Source of the DNA: Saprospiraceae bacterium
Lineage (GTDB): Bacteria; Bacteroidota; Bacteroidia; Chitinophagales; Saprospiraceae
Reading direction: 5' to 3'
DNA: 10,570 bases
Assembly (NCBI GenBank): GCA_020850025.1
Contig: JADZFI010000091.1
Location: 1-10,570 of the forward strand
The position numbers and the translations under genes were made by a program. Below the pieces are notes generated by a model. It was not told the origin of the DNA and did not search any database. It saw only the letters and a list, made by a program, of their open reading frames with translations. Of the stretch, positions 1-7,875 are shown one piece after another. How positions within the stretch are numbered: position 1 is the stretch's first letter; each line of letters opens with the position of its first letter.

Positions 1-2601
1 CTGATCATTGGTGTGCCCTGGGTTCCGGACATTGATTACCCATGTCCTGATATGGAAGGCCTCTTCCGCGCCGACAAACTGGCACAGGGTCTGTTCGACA
101 ACTGCTTTGAGTTGCTTGATGGTCCTGATGCGCCAACAGTTGACTGGATTGAAATGAATGAGGAGATTGTGGCCATTTTGACCAACAAACGCTTCCCGGA
201 ATCCAACAACTTTGTCAACGAAAACGAAGACTACGAGCAGATTGACTTCCTTGCTCCGGACGAAATCAAAAACAGCCCGGATCCTGCTGTACGTGAAACT
301 GCAAAGTATAAGTTTGAAGGTTACCTGATTTATCAGCTGAAAGACGAAAACGTTTCTTCTGCCGACTTCAACAATCCGGAAAGAGGTCGTCTGGTTTACC
401 AGGTGGACATCAAAAACAATATTAAGAAGTTGTACAACTGGGAAGAAACCCGCGACCCAACGACCAACAAACTGGTGTACTACCCTGTGCTTGCCGTTGA
501 AGGCGCCGATCAGGGTATCCGTCACACTTTCTCTATTAAGGAAGACAAGTTTGCAGCCGGTAACGACAAGAGCCTGATCAACCACAAGAAGTATTTCTTC
601 GCCGTGGTGGCATACGCCCATAACAGTTTCGCGCCACTGGATCCGTTTGCCCAGCCTGTTACCGGGCAGCAGCGTCCTTTCCTGGCCGGCCGTCGCAATA
701 TCGAGATCAAAACGGTTATCCCTCGCCCGATCGTGGATCAACGCCTGAACTCCAAATATGGAGATGGCGTGGTGATCACCCGTCTGGAAGGTCAGGGCGC
801 CGGTGGCAATTTCCTCGACCTGGATCAGGCTACGCGTGACCGGATCATTGCTAATGGCTTCGACAGTACGCTGACGTATCAGCCAGGCCGTGGCCCATTG
901 AATGTTACGATATTCAACCCATTTGAGGTTAAGGACGGACAATATGAACTGGCCCTCGTAGACGACAACCTCTCCGATAATACCCTGGCTGCCAATGCAC
1001 GCTGGGAACTGCGCAGGTTGCCTGACGGACAGTTGATCCGCTCTGAAAAGACCATTGAAACCCTTAATGAGCAGATCGTACTTGATTATGGTTTCTCCGT
1101 GAGCATTGCTCAAACCGGCGAGCCAGGTCAGAAGGTTGATGCACGCAATGGTGGCATCGGTGCTGAAGTTGAATACGCTGATCCTACCCAACCCTGGCTG
1201 ACAGGTTTCCGGGATGGATTGCCCATCGGATTTAATACCGATCTGTTCAACTACGTTAAGACGGGTGCTCTTGAAGAAGATGAATCACTGGATCCAAATC
1301 AGGGTTTGAGTACTCTGGGCGACGGATGGTTTGTTCCTTATGTATTGGCCGACTGGGATCGTGATGAAGCCTCCGAGCCAATCTATATCACACCAGCCTG
1401 GACGGATGCCTTGAACAACGCCGCAGTAGGTAACAGAGCTGCCAAACTGGCTGAACTGCCTAATGTCGACATTGTGCTCACCCCCGATAAGTCCAAGTGG
1501 AGCCGTTGCATAGTGATTGAAACTGCATCCAGAGATTTCACTTCCGACACCAGCGTAGTAAAAACGCAGAACAACGGCAACAGGGGCAGAAGGATATTCG
1601 ATACCCGTTATGCTCTTTCTGTGGGTAAAAACGACGCCAACAACGATGGTTTGCCCGACCCGGATGGAGAACTTAACCCTACAACAGCTCCGGCCAACCA
1701 GGGTATTCCTGCCGCACAGCAGGGACAACCGGTGTACGGTATGGGCTGGTTCCCGGGTTATGCAGTGGATGTTGAGACCGGCCGTCGCCTGAACATTTTC
1801 TTCGGTGAAAACTCCGGCTACAGCAAAAATCTGGATCCAAACTTCACGGGCCGCGACATGATGTGGAACCCAACAAGCCAGTTCTTGTCTGATGCCGTTC
1901 CAGGTCTCTGGCAAGCTGTTCTGGGTGGTCAGCACTGGGTATACGTTATGAATACCAACTACGACTCCTGTACCGCGCTTCGTAAGCGTTTGACGCCGGA
2001 GTTTGGCGCTAACGCCCTGAAAGTTCAGCAGTTGGGCCGTCTGGCATGGGCAGGTATGCTGGCTGTTGCAGATCAGTTCCAGATGAAATCGTACAACGAA
2101 GGTCTTATTCCGACGGAAACACGCATCAAACTGCGCGTTGACAACACTTACCAGACTTGGTACAACGACAACGATGCCAACAAACGCACCGGTCACCCAC
2201 GTTACCAGTTCACCATCCAGGGAAGCCAACCAACAGTGTTGTCAAACATAGAGGTTGAAAATGCGCTCGATTCCATTAAAATGGTACCAAATCCATACTA
2301 TGGTTTCTCCGAGTATGAAACCTCGCAGTTCACCAACACGGTGAAAATTACCAACCTGCCAGGTAAATGTAAGGTTACCATTTACTCGCTCGATGGTAAG
2401 TTCATCCGCCAGTACAACCGGGATGAAACCTACATGCCTTATCAGCAGATCTCTCCTGCCATTGAGTGGGATTTGAAAAACGCAAAAGGCATTCCGGTAG
2501 CAAGTGGCGTTTATCTGGTGCATATAAGTGCTCCGGATTTAGGCGAACGAACGATAAAGTGGTTCGGAATAGCCCGACAATACGACCCATCGGGCTTGTA
2601 G
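1..2601 (+). CDS. T9SS-exported large surface/secreted protein, 3' part (copy 1; start outside window)
   Basis: The frame is open from the first base and ends at TAG 2599-2601, giving 866 visible residues; the GTG at 13 is only an internal codon. It aligns along its whole length with the gene ending at 7721, and base 1 matches base 5128 there. Visible features are a DxNxDGxxD calcium-loop-like motif encoded at 1633-1659 and a C-terminal region of about 95 residues with the marks of a type IX secretion sorting domain: VPNPYYG, then VTIYSLDGKFIR, then ASGVYLVHI. The chain continues about 18 residues past that last motif (GERTIKWFG and onward). Such proteins cross the inner membrane by Sec and the outer membrane by the T9SS, to be released or anchored at the surface. 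I recognise no enzymatic domain, so the actual function is unknown. A PorV/PorQ-like gene follows after 88 bases. Confidence 0.85.
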   Translation: MIIGVPWVPDIDYPCPDMEGLFRADKLAQGLFDNCFELLDGPDAPTVDWIEMNEEIVAILTNKRFPESNNFVNENEDYEQIDFLAPDEIKNSPDPAVRETAKYKFEGYLIYQLKDENVSSADFNNPERGRLVYQVDIKNNIKKLYNWEETRDPTTNKLVYYPVLAVEGADQGIRHTFSIKEDKFAAGNDKSLINHKKYFFAVVAYAHNSFAPLDPFAQPVTGQQRPFLAGRRNIEIKTVIPRPIVDQRLNSKYGDGVVITRLEGQGAGGNFLDLDQATRDRIIANGFDSTLTYQPGRGPLNVTIFNPFEVKDGQYELALVDDNLSDNTLAANARWELRRLPDGQLIRSEKTIETLNEQIVLDYGFSVSIAQTGEPGQKVDARNGGIGAEVEYADPTQPWLTGFRDGLPIGFNTDLFNYVKTGALEEDESLDPNQGLSTLGDGWFVPYVLADWDRDEASEPIYITPAWTDALNNAAVGNRAAKLAELPNVDIVLTPDKSKWSRCIVIETASRDFTSDTSVVKTQNNGNRGRRIFDTRYALSVGKNDANNDGLPDPDGELNPTTAPANQGIPAAQQGQPVYGMGWFPGYAVDVETGRRLNIFFGENSGYSKNLDPNFTGRDMMWNPTSQFLSDAVPGLWQAVLGGQHWVYVMNTNYDSCTALRKRLTPEFGANALKVQQLGRLAWAGMLAVADQFQMKSYNEGLIPTETRIKLRVDNTYQTWYNDNDANKRTGHPRYQFTIQGSQPTVLSNIEVENALDSIKMVPNPYYGFSEYETSQFTNTVKITNLPGKCKVTIYSLDGKFIRQYNRDETYMPYQQISPAIEWDLKNAKGIPVASGVYLVHISAPDLGERTIKWFGIARQYDPSGL

Positions 2602-2622
2602 CGTCGGTATATTGACACATTG

Positions 2623-2657
2623 ATCAGGGCCCCCTTATTCAGACCGGGGGCCCTGAT
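2623..2657 (+). terminator. Hairpin after copy 1, probable terminator
   Basis: A perfect 12-bp inverted repeat (arms 2623-2634 and 2646-2657, sequence ATCAGGGCCCCC and its complement) with an 11-nt loop begins 21 bases after the stop codon. The stem is very GC-rich. The downstream sequence is only moderately T-rich (TTAACCTTTCTC) without a clean T-run, so it could be a weak terminator, or an mRNA-stabilising hairpin between two co-transcribed genes. Confidence 0.6.
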
Positions 2658-2689
2658 TAACCTTTCTCACACCTACTCATTCATCGATC

Positions 2690-3730
2690 ATGAATAATAG
2701 ATATACCATTCTGATTGCCTTTGCTTGCTTTATTGGCTTGGGTAAGTCGATTGCAGGTAACCCGGATCGTCAGGGTGAAGCTGGAGCCAACCAGTTGATC
2801 ATCAATCCCTGGGCGCGTTGCGCAGGTCTTCATGCCATGAATACCTCCAGCATCTCAGGTGCAGAAGCCCTTTACCTCAACGTAGCAGGCCTGTCGAGAG
2901 TTACCAGTACCCAAATCCAGTTGGGGCACACCCGTTACATTGGTGAGATCAATTTGAATGCATTGGGTCTTGCCCTGCCAATCGGCAAAGGCGGTGGCGT
3001 ATTGGGCGTAAGCCTGGTGGCCATGGATCTGGGTGAATTCGATCTGACTACCACTGAAACGCCGGAAGGCTCCGGCGCTACCTTCAGCCCTACCTATTTC
3101 AACATGGGCCTTTCCTATGCCCACCTTTTCGAAAACAAAGTATCTGTAGGGGTAACGGCTAAAGTAGTAAACGAATCCATCAGCAACGCAGGCGCCCGCG
3201 CTTTCGCTTTGGATGCTGGCGTTCAGTACGTAACAGGAGAAAACGATAACTTCAAGTTCGGTATCTCACTTCGCAATGTGGGTTCCAAAATGCGCTTTAC
3301 CGGCGAAGGTTTGTCGCGCAACCTGCCTAACCCAGGCCCGGTACAGTACAACAACACCTACTACGAGCGTACCACCGCATACGAACTTCCTTCACAGTTG
3401 AATATCGGCGCCTCCTACGATGTTTTGTTGGGTACCAACAACCGCCTGTCGTTCATGGGTAACTTCACTTCCAATGCCTTCTCCCGCGACCAGCTGGGTG
3501 GTGGTGTGGAATTTTCCGTAGGCAAAAACTTCGCACTTCGTGCAGGTTACAAAGCTGAACTGGACGGAAACAGTGTAGAGGCTACCATCGACAACGGTGT
3601 CAGCGGCGGTTTGAGCTTCAACATTCCGGTGCGCAAAGGCACTGATACCCGCCTGGGCCTTGACTATGGCTACCGTCAGACCAAGATCTTCAACGGTATT
3701 CACAACCTGGGTCTGCGTCTGGAATTCTAA
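2690..3730 (+). CDS. PorV/PorQ-family outer membrane beta-barrel protein
   Basis: This 346-residue protein opens with a signal peptide: a short N-region, a hydrophobic core at residues 6-18 and likely cleavage near SIAG (20-23). The mature part has alternating hydrophobic/polar strands with many Gly and aromatic residues, and ends in LGLRLEF, with the terminal Phe usual for outer-membrane barrels. The early segment GAEALYLNVAGLSRV (residues about 58-72) sits where PorV-family proteins carry their NPAGL-type motif, and NAGARAFALDAGVQY and FGISLRNVG also fit that family. PorV in the T9SS binds cargo C-terminal domains and shuttles them to the attachment complex; PorQ is a related accessory barrel. 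The ATG at 2690 is chosen because it opens the signal peptide; no Shine-Dalgarno is visible. Position between two sorting-domain proteins suggests a dedicated export partner, which is inference. It may be a paralog rather than the core porV gene. Confidence 0.75.
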   Translation: MNNRYTILIAFACFIGLGKSIAGNPDRQGEAGANQLIINPWARCAGLHAMNTSSISGAEALYLNVAGLSRVTSTQIQLGHTRYIGEINLNALGLALPIGKGGGVLGVSLVAMDLGEFDLTTTETPEGSGATFSPTYFNMGLSYAHLFENKVSVGVTAKVVNESISNAGARAFALDAGVQYVTGENDNFKFGISLRNVGSKMRFTGEGLSRNLPNPGPVQYNNTYYERTTAYELPSQLNIGASYDVLLGTNNRLSFMGNFTSNAFSRDQLGGGVEFSVGKNFALRAGYKAELDGNSVEATIDNGVSGGLSFNIPVRKGTDTRLGLDYGYRQTKIFNGIHNLGLRLEF

Positions 3731-3754
3731 TTCCGGCAACTATATTACTCTTGG

Positions 3755-3797
3755 CATGAGTCATTCCGATGGATTTCGGAATGACTCATGTTTTTTT
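3755..3797 (+). terminator. Strong intrinsic terminator after the PorV-like gene
   Basis: A perfect 15-bp inverted repeat (arms 3755-3769 and 3776-3790, CATGAGTCATTCCGA and its complement) encloses a 6-nt loop and is followed at once by seven T residues (3791-3797). It lies 24 bases past the PorV-like stop codon. It should separate that gene transcriptionally from the second cargo gene. Confidence 0.9.
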
Positions 3798-3985
3798 AGG
3801 ATTAATAACATAATAATATATTCATAGCCAACCATTTAGCGCCCTTTTACTGTCTATATTAAAACACGGTTACCCCCGTAGTTCTCCAAGTTCCCTACGC
3901 TGTTAAAAACAAGATTGGATACGAATGCGGCTTTTCTGTAGCGGAAAGGTCAGCCACCCTATTATTCACCCACACCATTGCGTTT

Positions 3986-5155
3986 ATGAAAACTTTGATA
4001 CGGATAACACTCGCCATCCTGCTGCTTTTAGCGGCCTGCGAACCCGCTGACGCCCGCGAACCGGATGGTTTGAAGGCGGTAAAACCGACTAAAGCAGCCC
4101 AATACCGCGATGTGTGCGCCAGTTCAAGGAGCGCCATTGATCAGTCGGTTAACAACGTGCGCGCCCGGCTCCGGGGCGGTGGCGATTGCTGGTGGGATCT
4201 CAACGGTGGCAATTACATAGTGCCCAAAGTGGATCCGGATTCCGGATTGCCGGAGGTGTCCTCTCTGTTTGCCGGAGCCATCTGGCTGGGTGGACTGGAT
4301 CCGGGAAACAATCTGAAGCTGGCATGCCAGACCTATCGCTCTGATGACCGGAATGATTTCTGGCCCGGACCGCTTAGTCTGAACGGTATTACAGATGCCG
4401 TTACCTGCGTCAATTGGGACCGGCATTTCAGGGTTACAAGCGAGGAAATCAGAAAGCACCTGGCGAATATTGCCGCAGGCAATTTAAACCCTGATGATAT
4501 CCCCAAGGGCGTAAAAGGCTGGCCGGCGAGAGGCAATGAATATTTTTATCAAACCTGGGGGTTCGAGCTGCCTTTTACCGGGCAGGCACTGGCCGGATTT
4601 TACGACCATGGCCCAACCTTTGGTACTTACGATCCCCTTGAAGGCGATTATCCTGCCATCGAAATCCGTGGGTGTGCCATAGATCGCTACCCGGATGAAA
4701 TGATTTTCTGGATATTTAACGATCATGGCGGTGGGCAGCCACATGCACGTACACAAGGGCGGGCCATCCAAATGGAGGTGCAGGTGCAAGCCTTTGGTTT
4801 TGCAACCAGTGATGAATTGCACGACATGACCTTCCAGCGGTATAAGCTGATTAACCGGGCAACAGATCGGATTGACTCCACTTTCTTTGCCATGTGGATA
4901 GACCCCGATCTGGGTTGCGATGAAGACGATTACATAGGTTGCGATACAACAAGAAGCCTGATGTATGTGTACAATCAGGATGAAGTAGATGGCAATCCGG
5001 ATGCTACTTGCCCGAGTGGGGCGCCTACCTATGGCAACAAGATTCCGGTGCTGGGGGTGGATTACTTCCGTGGCCCATTTGCAGGCTTCAGGCCCTTTTA
5101 CACTTCTTCCCGGCGCTGTAAACGAACTGATCATCGGCATCCCCTGGGTGCCTGA
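3986..5155 (+). CDS. N-terminal fragment of copy 2 (signal peptide plus first domain)
   Basis: The open frame encodes 389 residues; only about the first 364 belong to the family and the last 25 or so are out-of-frame read-through after the junction. The N-terminus has a short basic region and a hydrophobic run (residues 7-17), followed by LAAC at 15-18, a lipobox-like tetrapeptide, and ADA at 22-24, a possible signal peptidase I site. Either processing is conceivable; an ordinary secreted protein is more usual for T9SS cargo. The body holds segments seen in large Saprospiraceae secreted proteins, such as GGDCWWDLNGGNYIVPKV and SSLFAGAIWLGG, with many Trp, Asp and Gly residues. The ATG at 3986 is the only start that gives a signal peptide, and no Shine-Dalgarno is seen. 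Function is unknown. Confidence 0.65.
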   Translation: MKTLIRITLAILLLLAACEPADAREPDGLKAVKPTKAAQYRDVCASSRSAIDQSVNNVRARLRGGGDCWWDLNGGNYIVPKVDPDSGLPEVSSLFAGAIWLGGLDPGNNLKLACQTYRSDDRNDFWPGPLSLNGITDAVTCVNWDRHFRVTSEEIRKHLANIAAGNLNPDDIPKGVKGWPARGNEYFYQTWGFELPFTGQALAGFYDHGPTFGTYDPLEGDYPAIEIRGCAIDRYPDEMIFWIFNDHGGGQPHARTQGRAIQMEVQVQAFGFATSDELHDMTFQRYKLINRATDRIDSTFFAMWIDPDLGCDEDDYIGCDTTRSLMYVYNQDEVDGNPDATCPSGAPTYGNKIPVLGVDYFRGPFAGFRPFYTSSRRCKRTDHRHPLGA

Positions 5156-7721
5156 TATGGAATACCCCTGCCCCGATCTGGAGGGCCTTTTCCGGGCAGA
5201 CGCAGTGGCGCAAAGCCTGTTCGAGGAGTGCTTTGGGGGGATGAGCGGTCCGGATGCTCCCAATACCGACTGGATAGAACTGAATGAAGAGCTCATTGCC
5301 GTTTTAAGCAATGAAAAAGGCAATTCAAACAATTTCGTTACAGAGAATGAAGATTATTCGGAACTGGACTGGCTGGCCTCAGCTTCTCTTCAAAACTCGT
5401 CCGATCCGGCCGTGCGCGAAACGCTCAGGTACAAATTTGAAGGCTATCTGATTTATCAGTTAAAAGATGAACATGTGCAGCCCTCAGATTTCACCAACCC
5501 GGAGAAAGGAAGACTGGTGTACCAGGTGGATGTGAAAAACGGCATCGGAAAAATCTATAACTGGGAAAAAACACGCGATCCGATTACCCAAAAACTGGTG
5601 TACCGCCCCGTGCTGGCCGTTGAAGGCGCAGACCAGGGCATTCGGCATACCTTCTCCATTAAGGAGGACAAATTTGCCGCCGGCAATGACAAGAGCCTGA
5701 TCAACCACAAGAAATACTACTATGCGGTAGTGGCTTATGCCTATAATAATTTCAAGCCGCTGGATCCGTTCACCCATCCGGTGACCGGACAGGATAAGTC
5801 CTTCCTCTCCGGACGCCGCAATATTCAGATCAAAACCGTGGTACCACGGCCTGTGCTTGACCGCCGTCTCCATGCCGCCTACGGTGATGGGGTAGTGGTC
5901 ACCCGCCTGGAAGGGCAGGGCGCCGGGGGGCATTTTCTGGATTTGACGGAAGAAACCCGCAACCGTATCCTGGAGCCGGGCTTCGACAGTATCCTCAGCT
6001 ACCAGGCGGGGCGCGGCCCCATCAACGTCACCATCTTTAATCCTTACGAAGTGAAAGACGGAACCTATGAGCTGGCCCTGGTGGATGATGATTTGACCGA
6101 TAACGAATTGGATGAAAATGCTCGCTGGGAGCTGCGCAAACTGCCTGACGGAAAGGTAATTCGCTCTGAAAAAACCATTCAGACCTTGAATGAACCGATT
6201 GTGCGGGAATACGGGTTTTCCGTCAGCATTGCCCAAACAGGCGAACCTGGCCAGAAGTTGGATAAACGCAATGGTGGCATCGGTGCTGAAGTGGAATACG
6301 CCGATCCAAACCAGGCCTGGTTGTCCGGCTTTCGGGACGGTCTGCAGGTTGGCTTCAACACAGATCTTTTCAACTACGTCAAGACAGGCGCTCTGGAAGA
6401 AGATGAAACATTGGACCCCAACCAGGGTCTGAGCACCCTCGGAGATGGATGGTTTGTTCCTTACGTGTTGGCCGACTGGGATCGCGATGCCACCGAGCCG
6501 ATCTATATCACACCAGCCTGGACAGATGCTCTGAACAATGCTGCAGTGGGTAACAGAGCGGCTAAATTGGCTGAATTGCCGAATATCGACGTTGTACTTA
6601 CCCCTGATAAGTCCAAGTGGAGCCGCTGCGTAGTGATTGAGACAGCTTCGAGGAATTATACCGCCGATACTACCGTGGTGAACACCCAAAATAACGGCAA
6701 CAGAGGTCGCCGGATGTTCGACGCCCGTTACTCACTGTCTGTAGGCAAGAACGACGCCAACAACGACGGCTTGCCTGATCCGGACGGCGAGTTGAACCCC
6801 TCTACAGCTCCGGCCAACCAGGGTATCCCGGCTGCACAGCAGGGACAACCGGTGTACGGTATGGGCTGGTTCCCGGGCTATGCGGTGGATGTTGAAACTG
6901 GACGTCGCCTTAATATCTTCTTCGGTGAAAACTCCGGTTACAGCAAAAACCTTGATCCGAACTTCACGGGCCGCGACATGATGTGGAACCCAACGAGCCA
7001 GTTCCTGGCTGCTGACTTGCCAGGCATGTGGCAGAGAGTTTTGGGTGGCCATCATTGGATCTATGTCATGAACACCAACTACGACTCTTGCAATGCGCTT
7101 CGCAAGCGTTTGACGCCGGAGTTCGGCGCCAATGCACTCAAAGTGCAGCAGGTAGGCCGAATTGCATGGGCAGGTATGGTGGCAGTAGCTGACCAGTTCC
7201 AGATGAAGTCGTACAACGAAGGCCTGATTCCCACAGAAACCCGCATCAAACTGCGCGTAGATAATTCGTATCAAACCTGGTTTGAGGATCAGAATGCCGG
7301 CAAACGAACCGGTCATCCAAGGTATCAGTTCAGCATTTCTGGCCGTGAACCAGGCACTCTGGCCGGAGCAGAAGTGGATCGGGCACTGGACTCCATCAAG
7401 CTGGTGCCCAACCCCTACTACGGCTTTTCGGAGTATGAAACTTCCTCGTTTACCAGTACGGTTAAAATTACCAACCTGCCTGCCAAATGCACGGTTACGA
7501 TTTATGCCCTGAATGGCAAATTCATCCGTCAGTTCCAACGCGATGAAAGCTACCAGCCGTACCGGCAAATTGCGCCGGATCTGGAATGGGATATGAAAAA
7601 TAACAAAGGATTTGCCGTGTCCAGCGGCGTGTATTTGGTTCATGTCAGCGCGCCCGGATTAGGGGAGCGAACCATAAAATGGTTTGGGAGCGGGAGGGAA
7701 ACGGAGTCCTCAGGGCGCTGA
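4989..7721 (+). CDS. C-terminal fragment of copy 2 with T9SS sorting domain
   Basis: The frame is open from an ATG at 4989, but homology with copy 1 and the family begins only at about 5079-5082 (LQASGPFTLLPG), so the first 30 residues are probably not real protein. About 880 residues are genuine. They repeat every landmark of copy 1: VEGADQGIRHTFSIKEDKFAAGN, the calcium-like loop DANNDGLPD encoded from 6753, VPNPYYG, VTIYALNGKFIR, and SSGVYLVHV followed by a short tail. Without its own signal peptide this piece could not enter the secretion route unless it is joined to the upstream part. The sequence is well kept, with no further stops, which argues for recent damage or an artefact at the junction. 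Confidence 0.7.
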   Translation: MAIRMLLARVGRLPMATRFRCWGWITSVAHLQASGPFTLLPGAVNELIIGIPWVPDMEYPCPDLEGLFRADAVAQSLFEECFGGMSGPDAPNTDWIELNEELIAVLSNEKGNSNNFVTENEDYSELDWLASASLQNSSDPAVRETLRYKFEGYLIYQLKDEHVQPSDFTNPEKGRLVYQVDVKNGIGKIYNWEKTRDPITQKLVYRPVLAVEGADQGIRHTFSIKEDKFAAGNDKSLINHKKYYYAVVAYAYNNFKPLDPFTHPVTGQDKSFLSGRRNIQIKTVVPRPVLDRRLHAAYGDGVVVTRLEGQGAGGHFLDLTEETRNRILEPGFDSILSYQAGRGPINVTIFNPYEVKDGTYELALVDDDLTDNELDENARWELRKLPDGKVIRSEKTIQTLNEPIVREYGFSVSIAQTGEPGQKLDKRNGGIGAEVEYADPNQAWLSGFRDGLQVGFNTDLFNYVKTGALEEDETLDPNQGLSTLGDGWFVPYVLADWDRDATEPIYITPAWTDALNNAAVGNRAAKLAELPNIDVVLTPDKSKWSRCVVIETASRNYTADTTVVNTQNNGNRGRRMFDARYSLSVGKNDANNDGLPDPDGELNPSTAPANQGIPAAQQGQPVYGMGWFPGYAVDVETGRRLNIFFGENSGYSKNLDPNFTGRDMMWNPTSQFLAADLPGMWQRVLGGHHWIYVMNTNYDSCNALRKRLTPEFGANALKVQQVGRIAWAGMVAVADQFQMKSYNEGLIPTETRIKLRVDNSYQTWFEDQNAGKRTGHPRYQFSISGREPGTLAGAEVDRALDSIKLVPNPYYGFSEYETSSFTSTVKITNLPAKCTVTIYALNGKFIRQFQRDESYQPYRQIAPDLEWDMKNNKGFAVSSGVYLVHVSAPGLGERTIKWFGSGRETESSGR

Positions 7722-7783
7722 GTTAAAAAAGGGAGAAAAAAAGAAATTTCACCCCAGGTCTTTTTCTTTAGGTAAAATGCCCT

Positions 7784-7791
7784 TACCTTTG
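7784..7791 (+). promoter_or_regulatory. Candidate Bacteroidota promoter upstream of greA
   Basis: TACCTTTG matches the Bacteroidota -7 consensus TAnnTTTG exactly. A T-rich block at 7761-7765 lies about 19 bases upstream where the -33 TTG-type element is expected, though it has no exact TTG. Transcription would begin near 7797-7799, directly before a terminator-like hairpin, and about 140 bases before the greA start codon. Confidence 0.55.
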
Positions 7792-7801
7792 CAGGAATTA
7801 T

Positions 7802-7847
7802 AACAGGAACGTTCTTGTCCATGCGACGAGAGCGTTTCTGTTTTTTT
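7802..7847 (+). terminator. Terminator-like hairpin in the greA leader
   Basis: RNA read from the plus strand folds into an 18-bp stem (7802-7819 with 7825-7842) and a 5-nt loop (CATGC). The only three non-Watson-Crick positions (7807/7837, 7812/7832, 7816/7828) are all G-U wobbles that pair only on this strand. A run of seven T residues ends at 7847. It could terminate read-through from the cargo gene ending at 7721, or act as an attenuator or small-RNA terminator for transcripts begun at about 7798. Confidence 0.75.
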
Positions 7848-7875
7848 CTGCCCAATAGCCTCGTTGTGGCAGGAC

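Larger units (their letters stand above)
3986..7721 (+). pseudogene. T9SS-exported large protein, copy 2, disrupted by internal deletion/frameshift
   Basis: Two reading frames together make one gene paralogous to the one at 1-2601. The first part (3986 to about 5077) carries a signal peptide and N-terminal region and reaches the segment GVDYFRGP. The second part (from about 5079, one frame over) starts at LQASGPFTLLPGAVNELIIG and runs to the sorting domain and TGA at 7721. Between them the frame changes and, from my memory of full-length relatives, a stretch of several tens to about a hundred residues that normally separates these motifs is absent. The join lies at about 5075-5084. The rest of the gene is intact and shows no other stop, so the lesion is recent, or it is an assembly or sequencing artefact. 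As written, the N-terminal product has no sorting domain and the C-terminal part has no signal peptide. Confidence 0.7.

Noticed and set aside
1285..2229. Long minus-strand open frame opposite copy 1 (with counterparts at 5484-6689 and 6732-7643 opposite copy 2)
   Set aside because: These frames follow from the base composition and codon use of the well-supported plus-strand gene. Their products are rich in Cys, His, Val and Ile and resemble no family I know, and they recur only because the two genes are paralogs.
3798..3985. Promoter search before copy 2
   Set aside because: The 188 bases are AT-rich, but I found no match to TAnnTTTG with a suitably spaced -33 element, and only trivial 4-6 bp hairpins, so no site is called.
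5040..5110. Programmed ribosomal frameshift joining the two parts of copy 2
   Set aside because: No convincing slippery heptamer or stimulatory structure is seen at the join, and the family segment normally between the two motifs appears absent, so deletion or an artefact explains it better.
7728..7770. A-rich then T-rich stretch as a terminator for copy 2
   Set aside because: The possible pairing of AAAGAAA with TTTCTTT is weak, has a long loop and is explained by homopolymer runs; the hairpin at 7802-7847 is far stronger.
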